Source of the DNA: Nostoc sp. PCC 7107
GTDB lineage: Bacteria > Cyanobacteriota > Cyanobacteriia > Cyanobacteriales > Nostocaceae
Direction: 5' to 3'
Assembly: GCF_000316625.1 (NCBI RefSeq)
Contig: NC_019676.1
Coordinates: 5,226,501 to 5,290,500 of the forward strand
Length of the DNA: 64,000 nucleotides
Made by a program: the position numbers and the translations under genes. Below the pieces are notes generated by a model. It saw nothing but the letters and a program-made list of their open reading frames with translations, was not told the origin of the DNA and did not search any database. This document shows positions 43,473 to 52,219 of the stretch, in pieces; within the stretch, counting starts at the first letter, position 1; every line of letters starts with the position of its first letter.

Positions 43473-45050
43473 TTAAAACTGTAACTGTTGATTAACATAC
43501 ACTTCAACTTCTTTCCCCGCAGCTATAAACCACACGTTAGTTTGTTGGGTTAATTGGGCAATTGCTTGTTGATTGCGTTGAGAAATCTGGGGAACTACAG
43601 AGTTAAAACCACCTTCTAAAACCCCAGCTAAGATGTTAGTCCTAGGATTAGTATTGCTAATAATCGTACCTGTAGCAGTTGTTGTGACAACTTGAGCTTC
43701 GGTACGGTTAAATAACTCTGCGGCTTTACCAATACCACCCAATACAAATAACCCTAAATCCATACTGGCAATAGCCCCACCGGCATTAGGAAATTTATTT
43801 GCTATTAAGGGTCTACCCTTGACACCGCGAATAATAATGGCATTTCTAGGCAAGGTTGTTTCTGTGATCACACCATCTTTTTGCGAGACAATTTTTGTGA
43901 CATTTAATTGTAATAAGCCTTGATCAGAAAGAGATTTAATTTCAGCTAATAACTCAGTTTTTGCTGGAATCGCAACTTCACCATCTATAGACTTTAACGG
44001 TTGTTTTAATTGAATAACAAATACGTTTTTATCTTCGTCGTCTTTGTCGTTACCTCTTGTTCTGGTGGTTTCCCCAAAAATAGCTGTAGCTACCACAGCC
44101 CTGGTACTAGTACCCACAGCTACGGTTTTCGGGCCTTGGGTTTGTCCTGGGCTGAGTCCAGGATTTGTCTGAGGTTGTGGTTGAGTTTGGGGTTGTGTGA
44201 TCTCTGGTGAGGTCACAGTATCGTTGTTGTTGGCTGGGGGAACTTGACTGATATTCACCCCAGAGGTTCCAGTTGTTGAAACCTGACCATAGCTGCCTAG
44301 TTTAGCTAACTTTGACCATTCTTGCAGCGGATCTGGTGGAGCAGGTGGAGTGTTAACTACTGGTTGTGGTGGTGGTGAAAATTGTGGTTCTGTGCGACTT
44401 TCGGGGATAGCTGATACAACAGCAGGTCTTTCTATAGCTGGATTAATTGGACGAGGAATATACACTACCTGGGCTGGTGTTTGCACTGCTGGGCGGACAT
44501 TTCTAACTGTGGTTGTGCGGTTAGGTCTGGGATCTACTGACGAAACTAATCTGACTGGATTTCTGAGATTTTGTTGAGAAGCTGCAACTTCATCTGCTTG
44601 TTCTGCGAGTGCTAATTTTGTTTTTAAATCTTCAATTTCTTGTTGTAAATCTTGCTGGCGAGGAGCCGTGGTGGTTGTGGATGGAGTGGGAACAGAAACA
44701 ACATTACTGTTTGACTTTTGACTGCTACCACTCATGAGTTGAGATAAAAAACCGCCAGCTAACAGAACTACTACTAAGGTGGCGGAGCCGACTAAAGTTA
44801 ATTTGGCAAAAGGATTTGCAGATAGAGGTTGGGTGGTTTTAACTTCTTCAGGTTCAGAAGTCAAAGCCTCTGGAATGTCAGATTCTTCTGTGGCTTCGAC
44901 ATTCACAGTTTTTGATTCGTCTTCAAAACCTACTAATCTGGCTATTTTTGATTCCCAATCTGCCGATTCTGTTTGTTTTTGTGAATCAGAGTGAGGGCGA
45001 TTTACAAGACTTTGAGAAGAGAGTTCTGAAGAAATGGAATAAGAAGTCAT
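43473..45050 (-). CDS. VirB10/TrbI/TraB-like type IV secretion channel protein
   Basis: 525 residues. Architecture: cytoplasmic N-terminus of ~85 residues, one membrane helix (LTLVGSATLVVVLLAGGFLS), a coiled coil (LQQEIEDLKTKLALAEQADE), a long Pro/Gln/Thr-rich periplasmic linker, then a C-terminal beta domain starting VAVGTSTRAVVATAIFGE and ending VWFIAAGKEVEVYVNQQL. This is the layout of VirB10, which bridges inner and outer membranes in type IV secretion systems. A hydrophobic stretch (GAIASMDLGLFVLGGIGKAA) could be the outer-membrane antenna helix. It lies 24 bases after the second VirB8-like gene. Confidence 0.7.
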   Translation of the reverse strand: MTSYSISSELSSQSLVNRPHSDSQKQTESADWESKIARLVGFEDESKTVNVEATEESDIPEALTSEPEEVKTTQPLSANPFAKLTLVGSATLVVVLLAGGFLSQLMSGSSQKSNSNVVSVPTPSTTTTAPRQQDLQQEIEDLKTKLALAEQADEVAASQQNLRNPVRLVSSVDPRPNRTTTVRNVRPAVQTPAQVVYIPRPINPAIERPAVVSAIPESRTEPQFSPPPQPVVNTPPAPPDPLQEWSKLAKLGSYGQVSTTGTSGVNISQVPPANNNDTVTSPEITQPQTQPQPQTNPGLSPGQTQGPKTVAVGTSTRAVVATAIFGETTRTRGNDKDDEDKNVFVIQLKQPLKSIDGEVAIPAKTELLAEIKSLSDQGLLQLNVTKIVSQKDGVITETTLPRNAIIIRGVKGRPLIANKFPNAGGAIASMDLGLFVLGGIGKAAELFNRTEAQVVTTTATGTIISNTNPRTNILAGVLEGGFNSVVPQISQRNQQAIAQLTQQTNVWFIAAGKEVEVYVNQQLQF

Positions 45051-45074
45051 GGTATATAGCTTTGGTGATAATGT

Positions 45075-45755
45075 TTAAGAACAATTTTTGTCTTTTATGT
45101 CACATATATTGTAAATTTCTAATCTCGCTTCGCCAAGGCGGTAAGCAGCTAAGTGCCAAGATAGAGGTTTGTCGGGTAATGATGTTCCTGCTTCATCGAC
45201 AACTCGGACTAAAATTTGTTTATTAAAAGGATTTGATTGTCCTAATTTGTCATAATTAGTAAAACTTAATTGATGAGCATACATATCTAATTTCCAAGCT
45301 CCGTCTGTGATTTTTGTAGGCTGGGAAATACTATCAATCACTAATACATATTCACTTCCTTTATTAATCGTTTGAAATTGTGAGCCTGATTTTAAATTTG
45401 TCAGTTCTAAAAGTAATTTTTGTTTAATGTTATTAGATATCATCTGAGAACTAATATCCCAAGCTGTTTGCGGTGGTTGTTGTTCTGACCAAGTGAGCAT
45501 AAGGCTGATGGTCTCCCCGACAAAGCGCCGAATTGTTTCTGGATATCTTTCTATGCTTGGTTTAGGATCTACTGTGATGGCTTGACCATCTATGAGTTGC
45601 ACTAAACTTTGTGGTGTTAATTGTTGTTTCAGCGCTTGTAACATCGACCCATGAAACATTAATAGCAGTAAGGAAAATACATTTAAGCCGAATGTGACAA
45701 CGGCAAATAAAGGTAAAATATTGCTCTTTTTATTTTCTGTTTTGAGTATTTGCAT
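45075..45755 (-). CDS. VirB8/TraE-like membrane protein, copy 2
   Basis: 226 residues. A short cytoplasmic tail, one membrane helix (ILPLFAVVTFGLNVFSLLLL), then a periplasmic domain. The segment LVQLIDGQAITVDPKPSIER then YPETIRRFVGETISLMLTW corresponds to the equivalent segment of the upstream gene (FVQMIDGKSPTATDDLERDT, ISRFVSKTMTSMFNW), so the two are tandem paralogues. The topology and NTF2-like size match VirB8/TraE assembly factors. Sequence similarity to characterised VirB8 is not obvious by eye. Confidence 0.55.
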   Translation of the reverse strand: MQILKTENKKSNILPLFAVVTFGLNVFSLLLLMFHGSMLQALKQQLTPQSLVQLIDGQAITVDPKPSIERYPETIRRFVGETISLMLTWSEQQPPQTAWDISSQMISNNIKQKLLLELTNLKSGSQFQTINKGSEYVLVIDSISQPTKITDGAWKLDMYAHQLSFTNYDKLGQSNPFNKQILVRVVDEAGTSLPDKPLSWHLAAYRLGEARLEIYNICDIKDKNCS

Positions 45756-45775
45756 AAATACTATTTATATAAAAG

Positions 45776-46603
45776 TTACCTAAGAAAACTACTGATTGGT
45801 TTATTATTGAGACATTGATTGGTTTTATCTTCTGGGTTATTGTATTCATCTATTAAACATAAATTACGAATTTCATAAATTTCTAATTTGTCTGTCCGCG
45901 TGCTATATATGGCTTTTTGTAGGTCTGTACTATTTTCATTAAGAGGATAGGGAAAATAATCAACTGCACGAACTAATAAATCTTTATTAAATGCTGTGAC
46001 TCTTCGACGATTATCAGAACGTTTGGTTTGCACTAAGTCAGCTACCATCCCCACGCGCCATTTACCAGGAGCGATTTTTTGAGGCGGATAGAGGCGTTTG
46101 ATGACTAATTGGGCTGTGATGCTTTGGCTGGCGTTGTTAGCAAAAACTTCTGGAGGTGTTAGTTCGGCGATCGCACTTAATAAACCTTGACGAAAATCTT
46201 CAGAAATGGCAAAACTAGCCATCCATGTGCTAGTAGTGACGTTTCTATTACCACCTTTGACAGTCCGCACCTGTATTCCCAGGTCTGGTTTAGGTTTAGC
46301 GACTTCTTCAATAGTTTGGGGGGGTAAGTTTCCCGACCAGTTAAACATGCTGGTCATGGTTTTACTGACAAATCGGCTAATCGTTTCCGTGTCTCTTTCT
46401 AAGTCATCAGTTGCGGTAGGTGACTTACCATCAATCATCTGCACAAAATTAGGTGGCTTTCTCAGACTCAGTTGGCGGATATTTAAGCCTTGAATAATAA
46501 ATAAAGTTAACACTAATATTTGCAAACTGAAAGTAGCGATCGCAAAAATTGTCAATACACTTCCTGTTTGTTTTTGCTGTCTTTTTTTGAGTAAATTGAC
46601 CAT
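45776..46603 (-). CDS. VirB8/TraE-like membrane protein, copy 1
   Basis: 275 residues, the longer of two adjacent paralogues. One membrane helix near the N-terminus (VLTIFAIATFSLQILVLTLF) is followed by a ~230-residue periplasmic domain. The C-terminus holds two Cys (NLCLIDEY, TNQCLNN). In type IV systems VirB8-like proteins dimerise and contact VirB10 and VirB6. It lies between the VirB6-like gene (40-base gap) and the second copy (20-base gap). Confidence 0.55.
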   Translation of the reverse strand: MVNLLKKRQQKQTGSVLTIFAIATFSLQILVLTLFIIQGLNIRQLSLRKPPNFVQMIDGKSPTATDDLERDTETISRFVSKTMTSMFNWSGNLPPQTIEEVAKPKPDLGIQVRTVKGGNRNVTTSTWMASFAISEDFRQGLLSAIAELTPPEVFANNASQSITAQLVIKRLYPPQKIAPGKWRVGMVADLVQTKRSDNRRRVTAFNKDLLVRAVDYFPYPLNENSTDLQKAIYSTRTDKLEIYEIRNLCLIDEYNNPEDKTNQCLNNKPISSFLR

Positions 46604-46643
46604 ACGATCACCTGCTAAGAATTCAGAAGTCAGGAGTCAGAAT

Positions 46644-47687
46644 TTAGATTCGATTCCTCACCAAGGTTTCAGTATTACTAATAGCGCTAAAAACTGCAAA
46701 CCCTCCAGCCGCAGCTAAGAACAACGATAACAAAGGTGCTAAAATTCCTAAAAATATAATAAACCACATTAAATCAGGGCTGGCATTGATATCTTGTCCT
46801 GGCCCATTAATAATTACTCCTGCTGTCAATGCTGCAACAATATTAAACGAAATCTTAGCAATTCCCGCAGCTAAAAACCCTGTCATCCAGGCAAAAATCG
46901 GCTTTCCCGCCCCAGGTAATAATGAAGCGCCTACGGCTATAGGTCCTAAAGCAGCTATTAACAACATCGTAGCTTCTAGTAAATTTTGAAAGGCGTATTG
47001 TAGTGAAATTAAAAAGTTTTTAATAGTTGTTTGTCCCGTATTTCCTAATAGTGCATTAAATGCAGCATCAGTGACAATTCCCGTACTAAATTTAATTTGA
47101 TTAACTTGATTTTCTAGCCTATCTATCCAAGTTCTATTACCATATCGATTTCTATATTCTTGCCAGAGGTCATCAATTTGCTCAGTGGCTTTGTTTAAAC
47201 ATTCAGTTTGTTGTTGACCAGTAAGCGCTTGACAAGGGCGTAGTAAAGAACCTGCAACTTCTTCCGCTACACTCATATTGATAGCTTGTTGATAGGTTTG
47301 TTCTGTATCTGCTGTGGTAACTACTTGCTGATTTACAACATTGATAAAATTTCTCACCCCTAAAGTTAGGTTAGAAAGCGCGCTTCCACCGCCAGGGTTA
47401 CTTAACAAAACTACGACCACAAAAGGCCAAATCAAGCCAGATATGGGGCGAGAATATTCGCTGTAAATCACATCCTTTAGCCATTGCACCATAAAAAATA
47501 ACAGCGTACCAACAGCAAAGAATACACCTAAATTAGTGATAGCTCCATATAAGTTATTACTGGTGTTATTTTGTAATAAATCTACCCATTGTTTGTCCCA
47601 ACTTTCAGCGATACTTCTAGCTGTTGTTGCCCCATTTTCCAGGGTATCAGTAATGCCTGGAAAAGCTTGTAAAAAATAAAGCTGCAT
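46644..47687 (-). CDS. VirB6/TrbL-like polytopic membrane protein
   Basis: 347 residues with about five or six membrane helices: GVFFAVGTLLFFMVQWL, GLIWPFVVVVLLSNPG, LLIAALGPIAVGASLLPG, KISFNIVAALTAGVIING, and FIIFLGILAPLLSLFLAAAG. The first ~30 residues and a ~100-residue loop between helices 2 and 3 (with two Cys) are probably periplasmic. The layout matches VirB6/TrbL inner-membrane channel components. The position between VirB5-like and VirB8-like genes agrees with canonical order. Confidence 0.6.
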   Translation of the reverse strand: MQLYFLQAFPGITDTLENGATTARSIAESWDKQWVDLLQNNTSNNLYGAITNLGVFFAVGTLLFFMVQWLKDVIYSEYSRPISGLIWPFVVVVLLSNPGGGSALSNLTLGVRNFINVVNQQVVTTADTEQTYQQAINMSVAEEVAGSLLRPCQALTGQQQTECLNKATEQIDDLWQEYRNRYGNRTWIDRLENQVNQIKFSTGIVTDAAFNALLGNTGQTTIKNFLISLQYAFQNLLEATMLLIAALGPIAVGASLLPGAGKPIFAWMTGFLAAGIAKISFNIVAALTAGVIINGPGQDINASPDLMWFIIFLGILAPLLSLFLAAAGGFAVFSAISNTETLVRNRI

Positions 47688-47716
47688 TTTAATTTACATT
47701 TTTTTATGATTAATGA

Positions 47717-48493
47717 TCATGGTTCACGCCCAAATAAATCTATTTGAGCAGTAGTCCGTAAAAGTCTGGCGGCTTCGGCGGCTGAATCAACTCTGCGAGC
47801 GCGGTTTGTTTCTTCAACTTGCTGAGAAATATTCGCTAAATTTAAATTTGAGTATTGTACTGACTGATTTGTTTGGATAGTTTGAGCCAAATTTTCGGCG
47901 ACAATTTTTGATTGTTCTTGGAGGATTTTAACGGTTGTATCTTGTTGGATGGTCGATTGACATAAACTTTGATTTGCAACATTTGTAGCACCTGCTGAAC
48001 CGGTTATTTTACATACCTGATCTTTCAAATCATCCAGAAAACTATCAGCATCTTCAATAGTCTGAGCAATGCTTTCGATACTTCTTTCGGTATCTTCTAA
48101 TTTGGTTTTGAGGCGTACTTGTCCCTCTCTACCCAAAACCCCAACTACAGCCCCACGCGTGACTATCCGATTCACTTCATTACTCACTCCTGCGCCATTG
48201 ACTGCGGAATTATTTTCATATCTTCCTGAGATGGAGTTAATAATAATATCGTTGCGAACTTGTCTCCCGGCGGAAACTGGATCAGGTAGATTTAGTTCTC
48301 CACTGTAATTACTCAGCGCACCTTGAGTTCTAATATCTAGTGGTCTAAAAGTTTCATTAACATTGCTTCTGAGATAGTTTTGTAAATCGACAGAATAATA
48401 TTGAAAATCAGTCCAGACTCTCCCTAGTTGTGCCATTGCTGGCAGAATTAATAAGCTAGAAAAGACTAATGTGAATATAGTTGTTTTCCGCAT
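47717..48493 (-). CDS. VirB5/TrbJ-like periplasmic coiled-coil protein
   Basis: 258 residues. A signal peptide (KTTIFTLVFSSLLILPAMAQ) is followed by a mostly helical protein with long coiled-coil stretches (TEDTERSIESIAQ-type region at about 130-160 and TVKILQEQSKIVAENLAQTI). Two Cys (QVCKITG, QSLCQST) lie close together. VirB5 and TrbJ are helical minor pilus components; here the call is based on size, secretion, helicity and operon position between VirB4- and VirB6-like genes. Confidence 0.5.
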   Translation of the reverse strand: MRKTTIFTLVFSSLLILPAMAQLGRVWTDFQYYSVDLQNYLRSNVNETFRPLDIRTQGALSNYSGELNLPDPVSAGRQVRNDIIINSISGRYENNSAVNGAGVSNEVNRIVTRGAVVGVLGREGQVRLKTKLEDTERSIESIAQTIEDADSFLDDLKDQVCKITGSAGATNVANQSLCQSTIQQDTTVKILQEQSKIVAENLAQTIQTNQSVQYSNLNLANISQQVEETNRARRVDSAAEAARLLRTTAQIDLFGREP

Positions 48494-48526
48494 AATTTTT
48501 ACCTGAAATTGTGTGAGGAATTGAAT

Positions 48527-51274
48527 TTATCCACTCCGCAAAGAAGCTAATAACTGACGAGCAAAAATAGAAATTGCCTCATATTTATCACTATGTTGTT
48601 GCATTACTTTTCTCCGGGCAGTTTGCTCATTGGGGTTGTTAGCAACTACTGCTAATTGTTCGTAACCTGGATAGTAGCGGCAAAATGTATAAATGCCGTT
48701 ATCATCTAATAACCATTGGCTGTAAACTCCTTCTTTGCGTGGGAAAAAGCTTTCGGAGGCATTACGGGCAATAATATCGCGGGGATATTTCAAAATACTG
48801 ACGAAGCTATCAACTGCAACTGGTTGGATACGACCGATTAATCTGGTTGACAAGTTTTGCAGAATTTTTGATGCGGCTTTGGATTTAGCGATGGTATCGG
48901 GGTCTTGGGCTGATAAGATGACACGAATCCCCGCTTTGGCTCCGTTGGCACAAATTCTGCCTACTAAGTCGGCAATTTGGTCAAATTCAAACAAAATTGG
49001 CGCTTCATCAATAAAGAAAATAGAAGCTGGACTGCTTAAGGCGCGGCGCAAGGCGGCAGAATATGCACTTAAGGAGAGGACGGCTGCATCTTCGTTATCT
49101 GCTAGGTTGCGGAGGGCAAAAACCAGCAGTTGAGCATCGGTGGGAAAACTGGATGGTGAAGAAATCGCTTGTCCTACACGACTAGATAGCCAAAACCGCA
49201 AGCGGAGTTGAATTTGACTCAGTGCATCTTCAACTCGGCCACTGACAGAATCGAGACGCAAATGTTCTGGGGAGCAAAAATAGAGAAAATCGTTTAAAGT
49301 TGGGGTTTTTTGCCATTCTGGGCTACCAAATCCGCCGTTGATGGCGAGGCGATATCGTTCTTGAATACCTTCATCAGCAAAGAAGGCTCCCAATGCGAGG
49401 TTGAGGAGGGAACGCACGGTTTGAGAGAGGAGTTGATTTTCGGTAGATGAGCCTAAGACCATTGTCATTAAGGCTGATTCGAGAAAGGCGACATAATCTA
49501 GGAGGCGATCGCGTTGTTCTTCGGGAGAGAGCGATCGCAAATCTGGTTGTTCAAATAAGTTATTCGATTGTTTAGAAATATCAAAGTATGCCCCATTTCC
49601 TTCCATAAACTCGGTGTAGTCGGTAAATGTAGATGACCCATCTGGTTTAGGGAAATCTAAGGCGACAACGGGAATATTATGGGCTAAAGCTTGGGTTAAA
49701 ATTCCTGATACCAACACAGATTTCCCTGCACGGGTAGTCGCAAACAGCGCTAAGTTTTTGTGTTGGTTAAACATATCTAAATGTATGGGTGTGCCGCCTT
49801 CTTCTGCTACTAATTCAAAGCCATATTTATCTCCGGCTTTGGTCATCACTAAAGGCATTAATCCTGGCACTTCACTGGTTAAATACAACTGTCGGCGGTT
49901 AAAGGGTTTAACTAACAATCCTTCCCACACTATCGGTAAAGATTGTAGCCAAACTTTCCAAGCATATTCTGTCTCTCGAATTACCTGGGCTGGACGTTGA
50001 AAACAGTTTTCAATATATCTGATGGCTTCATCTAATTTTGCCTGGGTGGGGCGATGCACAAAAATGGCAATTCCGGCATGAATCGGTACGGCTCCTTCAT
50101 ACAATTGTTCTTGAGCTGCGATCGATTTTTTTAACTTTAATTGGGCATTGACATCAATTGTTTTACTCTTTTCTTGTGCTGTAAGTGCTGACACATTTGA
50201 CTGTTTCAGTACTCTTTGCAAAGTTGTTTTAACAATGGCAGGATTGGCGGCTGTTAACTGGCAAAAAATCTCTGTATCAACTACAGTTTCTCTCGCTAGG
50301 AGTTCCCATAAGTACCGTAGTTGCGAAAATTTATTTGGCCAACCACCTGGTTTTTCCAGAAAAGCCATCGCGCCGATGTAATGGTTGTTGATGTTTACCC
50401 AGCGGCGATCGGCACAAGGTACACTAGATTCCATTAGCAAGGTTGTACTGTGGATATTCTCAATTAGCAGTTTGCTACTAGCTAAGTCAGAATTAACTTG
50501 TTCGTGTAATCCAGTGTCATCTAATGTGAGTAATTGAGGAATTTCTATGGGTGGTGTATCGTTAAATCTTAACCAGACTTCTTCCCAAAGTTCCTCTGCA
50601 TTTAAAGGTTTAATATCTAAACCCATTTTGTTAGATAATATTTGTTCCCAACGGCAAAAGCCTTGTTTATAAGCGTCGGTAATAACAGTTTCAATACGTT
50701 GATTTTCTATTTCTTCGAGTTCACCTTTAAATTTTAGCCACCAAGATTCTGCTCTAGCCAATAGTTTTTCAATCCAATCATCGGCGTTGCTAGAATTTGG
50801 TTCTACAGTATAAGTTACATATATCCGCAGAAATTTTGGCTTACGAATACCAGAAGCAGTCAGTTCTCTAATTCTGGCTCGTTCTGCCATAACTAAATAT
50901 TTAATATCATTTGATGGAGAGCGTTTGATTAAATCTGCTAGTTCTTGTTGTCGGTGTTTATCTGAACTAAAAGACCCTATATGTAAGGTCATTCTTTCGC
51001 CTTCGGGGATATCTTTTAGTCCAGATTCAATATTATTAAAAATAGTATTTATTTGTTCAGATCTTAAAGTGGTATGGATGCCTTTACATTCAAAGCCAAA
51101 GACAAAGCAAAATCTATCTCTTTGAGTTCCTTTCGCCAAAATATAAGCGCCAAGATCACGTCCATCTACTCCAATGCGTAGCATTGTTGCTAGGTGTAAA
51201 GCATCTTCAAATGGCGTTAATCTACTTTCGTTTCCTGGGGTACCGATGCTTTTTTTTCCGATTTTTTGCTTCAT
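48527..51274 (-). CDS. VirB4/TraC-like ATPase of a type IV secretion system
   Basis: 915 residues from the ATG at 51274; an upstream in-frame start at 51307 is less likely. The N-terminal ~480 residues form the VirB4/TraC N-domain. The ATPase domain has Walker A ALFATTRAGKSVLVSG at about 508-522 and Walker B SIFFIDEAPILFEF at about 750, followed by a GIRVILSAQDPDT segment typical of VirB4/TraC/HerA-type ATPases. VirB4 powers pilus assembly and substrate transfer and is the hallmark gene of type IV secretion. Its start overlaps the end of the VirB3-like gene by 53 bases. Confidence 0.85.
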   Translation of the reverse strand: MKQKIGKKSIGTPGNESRLTPFEDALHLATMLRIGVDGRDLGAYILAKGTQRDRFCFVFGFECKGIHTTLRSEQINTIFNNIESGLKDIPEGERMTLHIGSFSSDKHRQQELADLIKRSPSNDIKYLVMAERARIRELTASGIRKPKFLRIYVTYTVEPNSSNADDWIEKLLARAESWWLKFKGELEEIENQRIETVITDAYKQGFCRWEQILSNKMGLDIKPLNAEELWEEVWLRFNDTPPIEIPQLLTLDDTGLHEQVNSDLASSKLLIENIHSTTLLMESSVPCADRRWVNINNHYIGAMAFLEKPGGWPNKFSQLRYLWELLARETVVDTEIFCQLTAANPAIVKTTLQRVLKQSNVSALTAQEKSKTIDVNAQLKLKKSIAAQEQLYEGAVPIHAGIAIFVHRPTQAKLDEAIRYIENCFQRPAQVIRETEYAWKVWLQSLPIVWEGLLVKPFNRRQLYLTSEVPGLMPLVMTKAGDKYGFELVAEEGGTPIHLDMFNQHKNLALFATTRAGKSVLVSGILTQALAHNIPVVALDFPKPDGSSTFTDYTEFMEGNGAYFDISKQSNNLFEQPDLRSLSPEEQRDRLLDYVAFLESALMTMVLGSSTENQLLSQTVRSLLNLALGAFFADEGIQERYRLAINGGFGSPEWQKTPTLNDFLYFCSPEHLRLDSVSGRVEDALSQIQLRLRFWLSSRVGQAISSPSSFPTDAQLLVFALRNLADNEDAAVLSLSAYSAALRRALSSPASIFFIDEAPILFEFDQIADLVGRICANGAKAGIRVILSAQDPDTIAKSKAASKILQNLSTRLIGRIQPVAVDSFVSILKYPRDIIARNASESFFPRKEGVYSQWLLDDNGIYTFCRYYPGYEQLAVVANNPNEQTARRKVMQQHSDKYEAISIFARQLLASLRSG

Positions 51275-51599
51275 GATTAATTTCCAGCAAGCTTTGATAA
51301 CGAGCAAAGCCTCTAGTCCAAGTGGGAACTCCGATAAATTTACTTAAAAAACGCCAACTCCTACCACCAGATAATATCCACCAAGTTGCTATTCCCCAAC
51401 CTGCTATTAAGAATGTCCACAACCATTTTTGAAATTCATCGGCGAATAAGCCGCCAAAAACGCCATTGACAATAAAGTATGCAGTTAGGGCAATTACTAA
51501 CCAAGGAAAAATTTGATCGGCAGGAATTGGCCCTAATGACGGTTGTGCGCCTAAAATTTGATTGACTGGACGAAAATCTTGCTCCCGTTCTTCAGACAT
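51222..51599 (-). CDS. VirB3/TrbD-like small membrane protein
   Basis: 125 residues with two membrane helices (IFPWLVIALTAYFIVNGVFG and WLWTFLIAGWGIATWWILSG) and a very basic C-terminal tail (NRKKKHRYPRKRK). Size, topology and position directly before the VirB4 gene fit VirB3/TrbD. A VIALTAY-type first helix and a tail of ~50 residues are longer than in many VirB3 proteins. It overlaps the VirB4 gene by 53 bases, suggesting coupled translation. Confidence 0.5.
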   Translation of the reverse strand: MSEEREQDFRPVNQILGAQPSLGPIPADQIFPWLVIALTAYFIVNGVFGGLFADEFQKWLWTFLIAGWGIATWWILSGGRSWRFLSKFIGVPTWTRGFARYQSLLEINHEAKNRKKKHRYPRKRK

Positions 51600-51607
51600 A
51601 GAATTAA

Positions 51608-52219
51608 TTAATTACCAATTACGAAGCCTGTCATGACATCGGCAATTGTGACAGCTAAAACAACTAATAAGGGGGTTCTGGCAATACTTTGCCAATCTTC
51701 GTCTTTTCGCACTGCGTTAATTACCCCAATCAACGAAACTGCAATATAAAGCAAGTAAATGCCTCGCAAGACGTTAAATATTAAACTAACTGCTGTTTCT
51801 GTCCCAGCACTATTAGTAGTTGAGCCTTGTACTAAATTAGTTTTGAAAAACTTTTCGGCTTTCCCAAAAAATTGTGCTTGTGCTGGGGCGGCGAAGTAAT
51901 CTAACCAAAATAAACTTAAAATCACGACTGGTGCCAATATTTGTAGGGCTATGCGCCAGTGTTGCGGTAAATTGACTTGTTGTCCAATTTGTTGTATCGA
52001 TATAACAATTAAACTGCCAATTAATAAACAAAAAAGTAGGATTGGGCTTTTTAAGCTGATAATGCTCAAAAATACGGTGCAAGCCAGTAAAAATGGCACT
52101 GATTCCAGGAAGGTAATGCGCCAAAATTCTAAGGTAGCCTGAATATTAGGTAATTTTTTCACAGCGCTATTATTTACAAGTTTGCGAATGTTGTCTGCTC
52201 GATCACCCTGTCTAGACAT
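51608..52219 (-). CDS. Membrane protein with VirB2-pilin-like C-terminal half, first gene of the operon
   Basis: 203 residues. The N-terminal ~125 residues have two or three membrane helices (FLLACTVFLSIIS, ILLFCLLIGSLIVIS, ILAPVVILSLFWLDYF) ending in an AXA-like cleavage site (APAQAQ). The remaining ~85 residues resemble a VirB2/TrbC pro-pilin: two helices (ETAVSLIFNVLRGIYLLYIA and PLLVVLAVTIADVMTGFVIG) joined by a charged loop. If cleaved after PAQA, the product would be a pilin-sized two-helix peptide. The order before VirB3 and VirB4 supports this. Confidence in the pilin role is moderate. Confidence 0.5.
   Translation of the reverse strand: MSRQGDRADNIRKLVNNSAVKKLPNIQATLEFWRITFLESVPFLLACTVFLSIISLKSPILLFCLLIGSLIVISIQQIGQQVNLPQHWRIALQILAPVVILSLFWLDYFAAPAQAQFFGKAEKFFKTNLVQGSTTNSAGTETAVSLIFNVLRGIYLLYIAVSLIGVINAVRKDEDWQSIARTPLLVVLAVTIADVMTGFVIGN

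Noticed and set aside
42884-52219. Intact integrative conjugative element
   Set aside because: No relaxase, coupling ATPase, integrase, attachment repeats or cargo genes are seen around the secretion-like genes.
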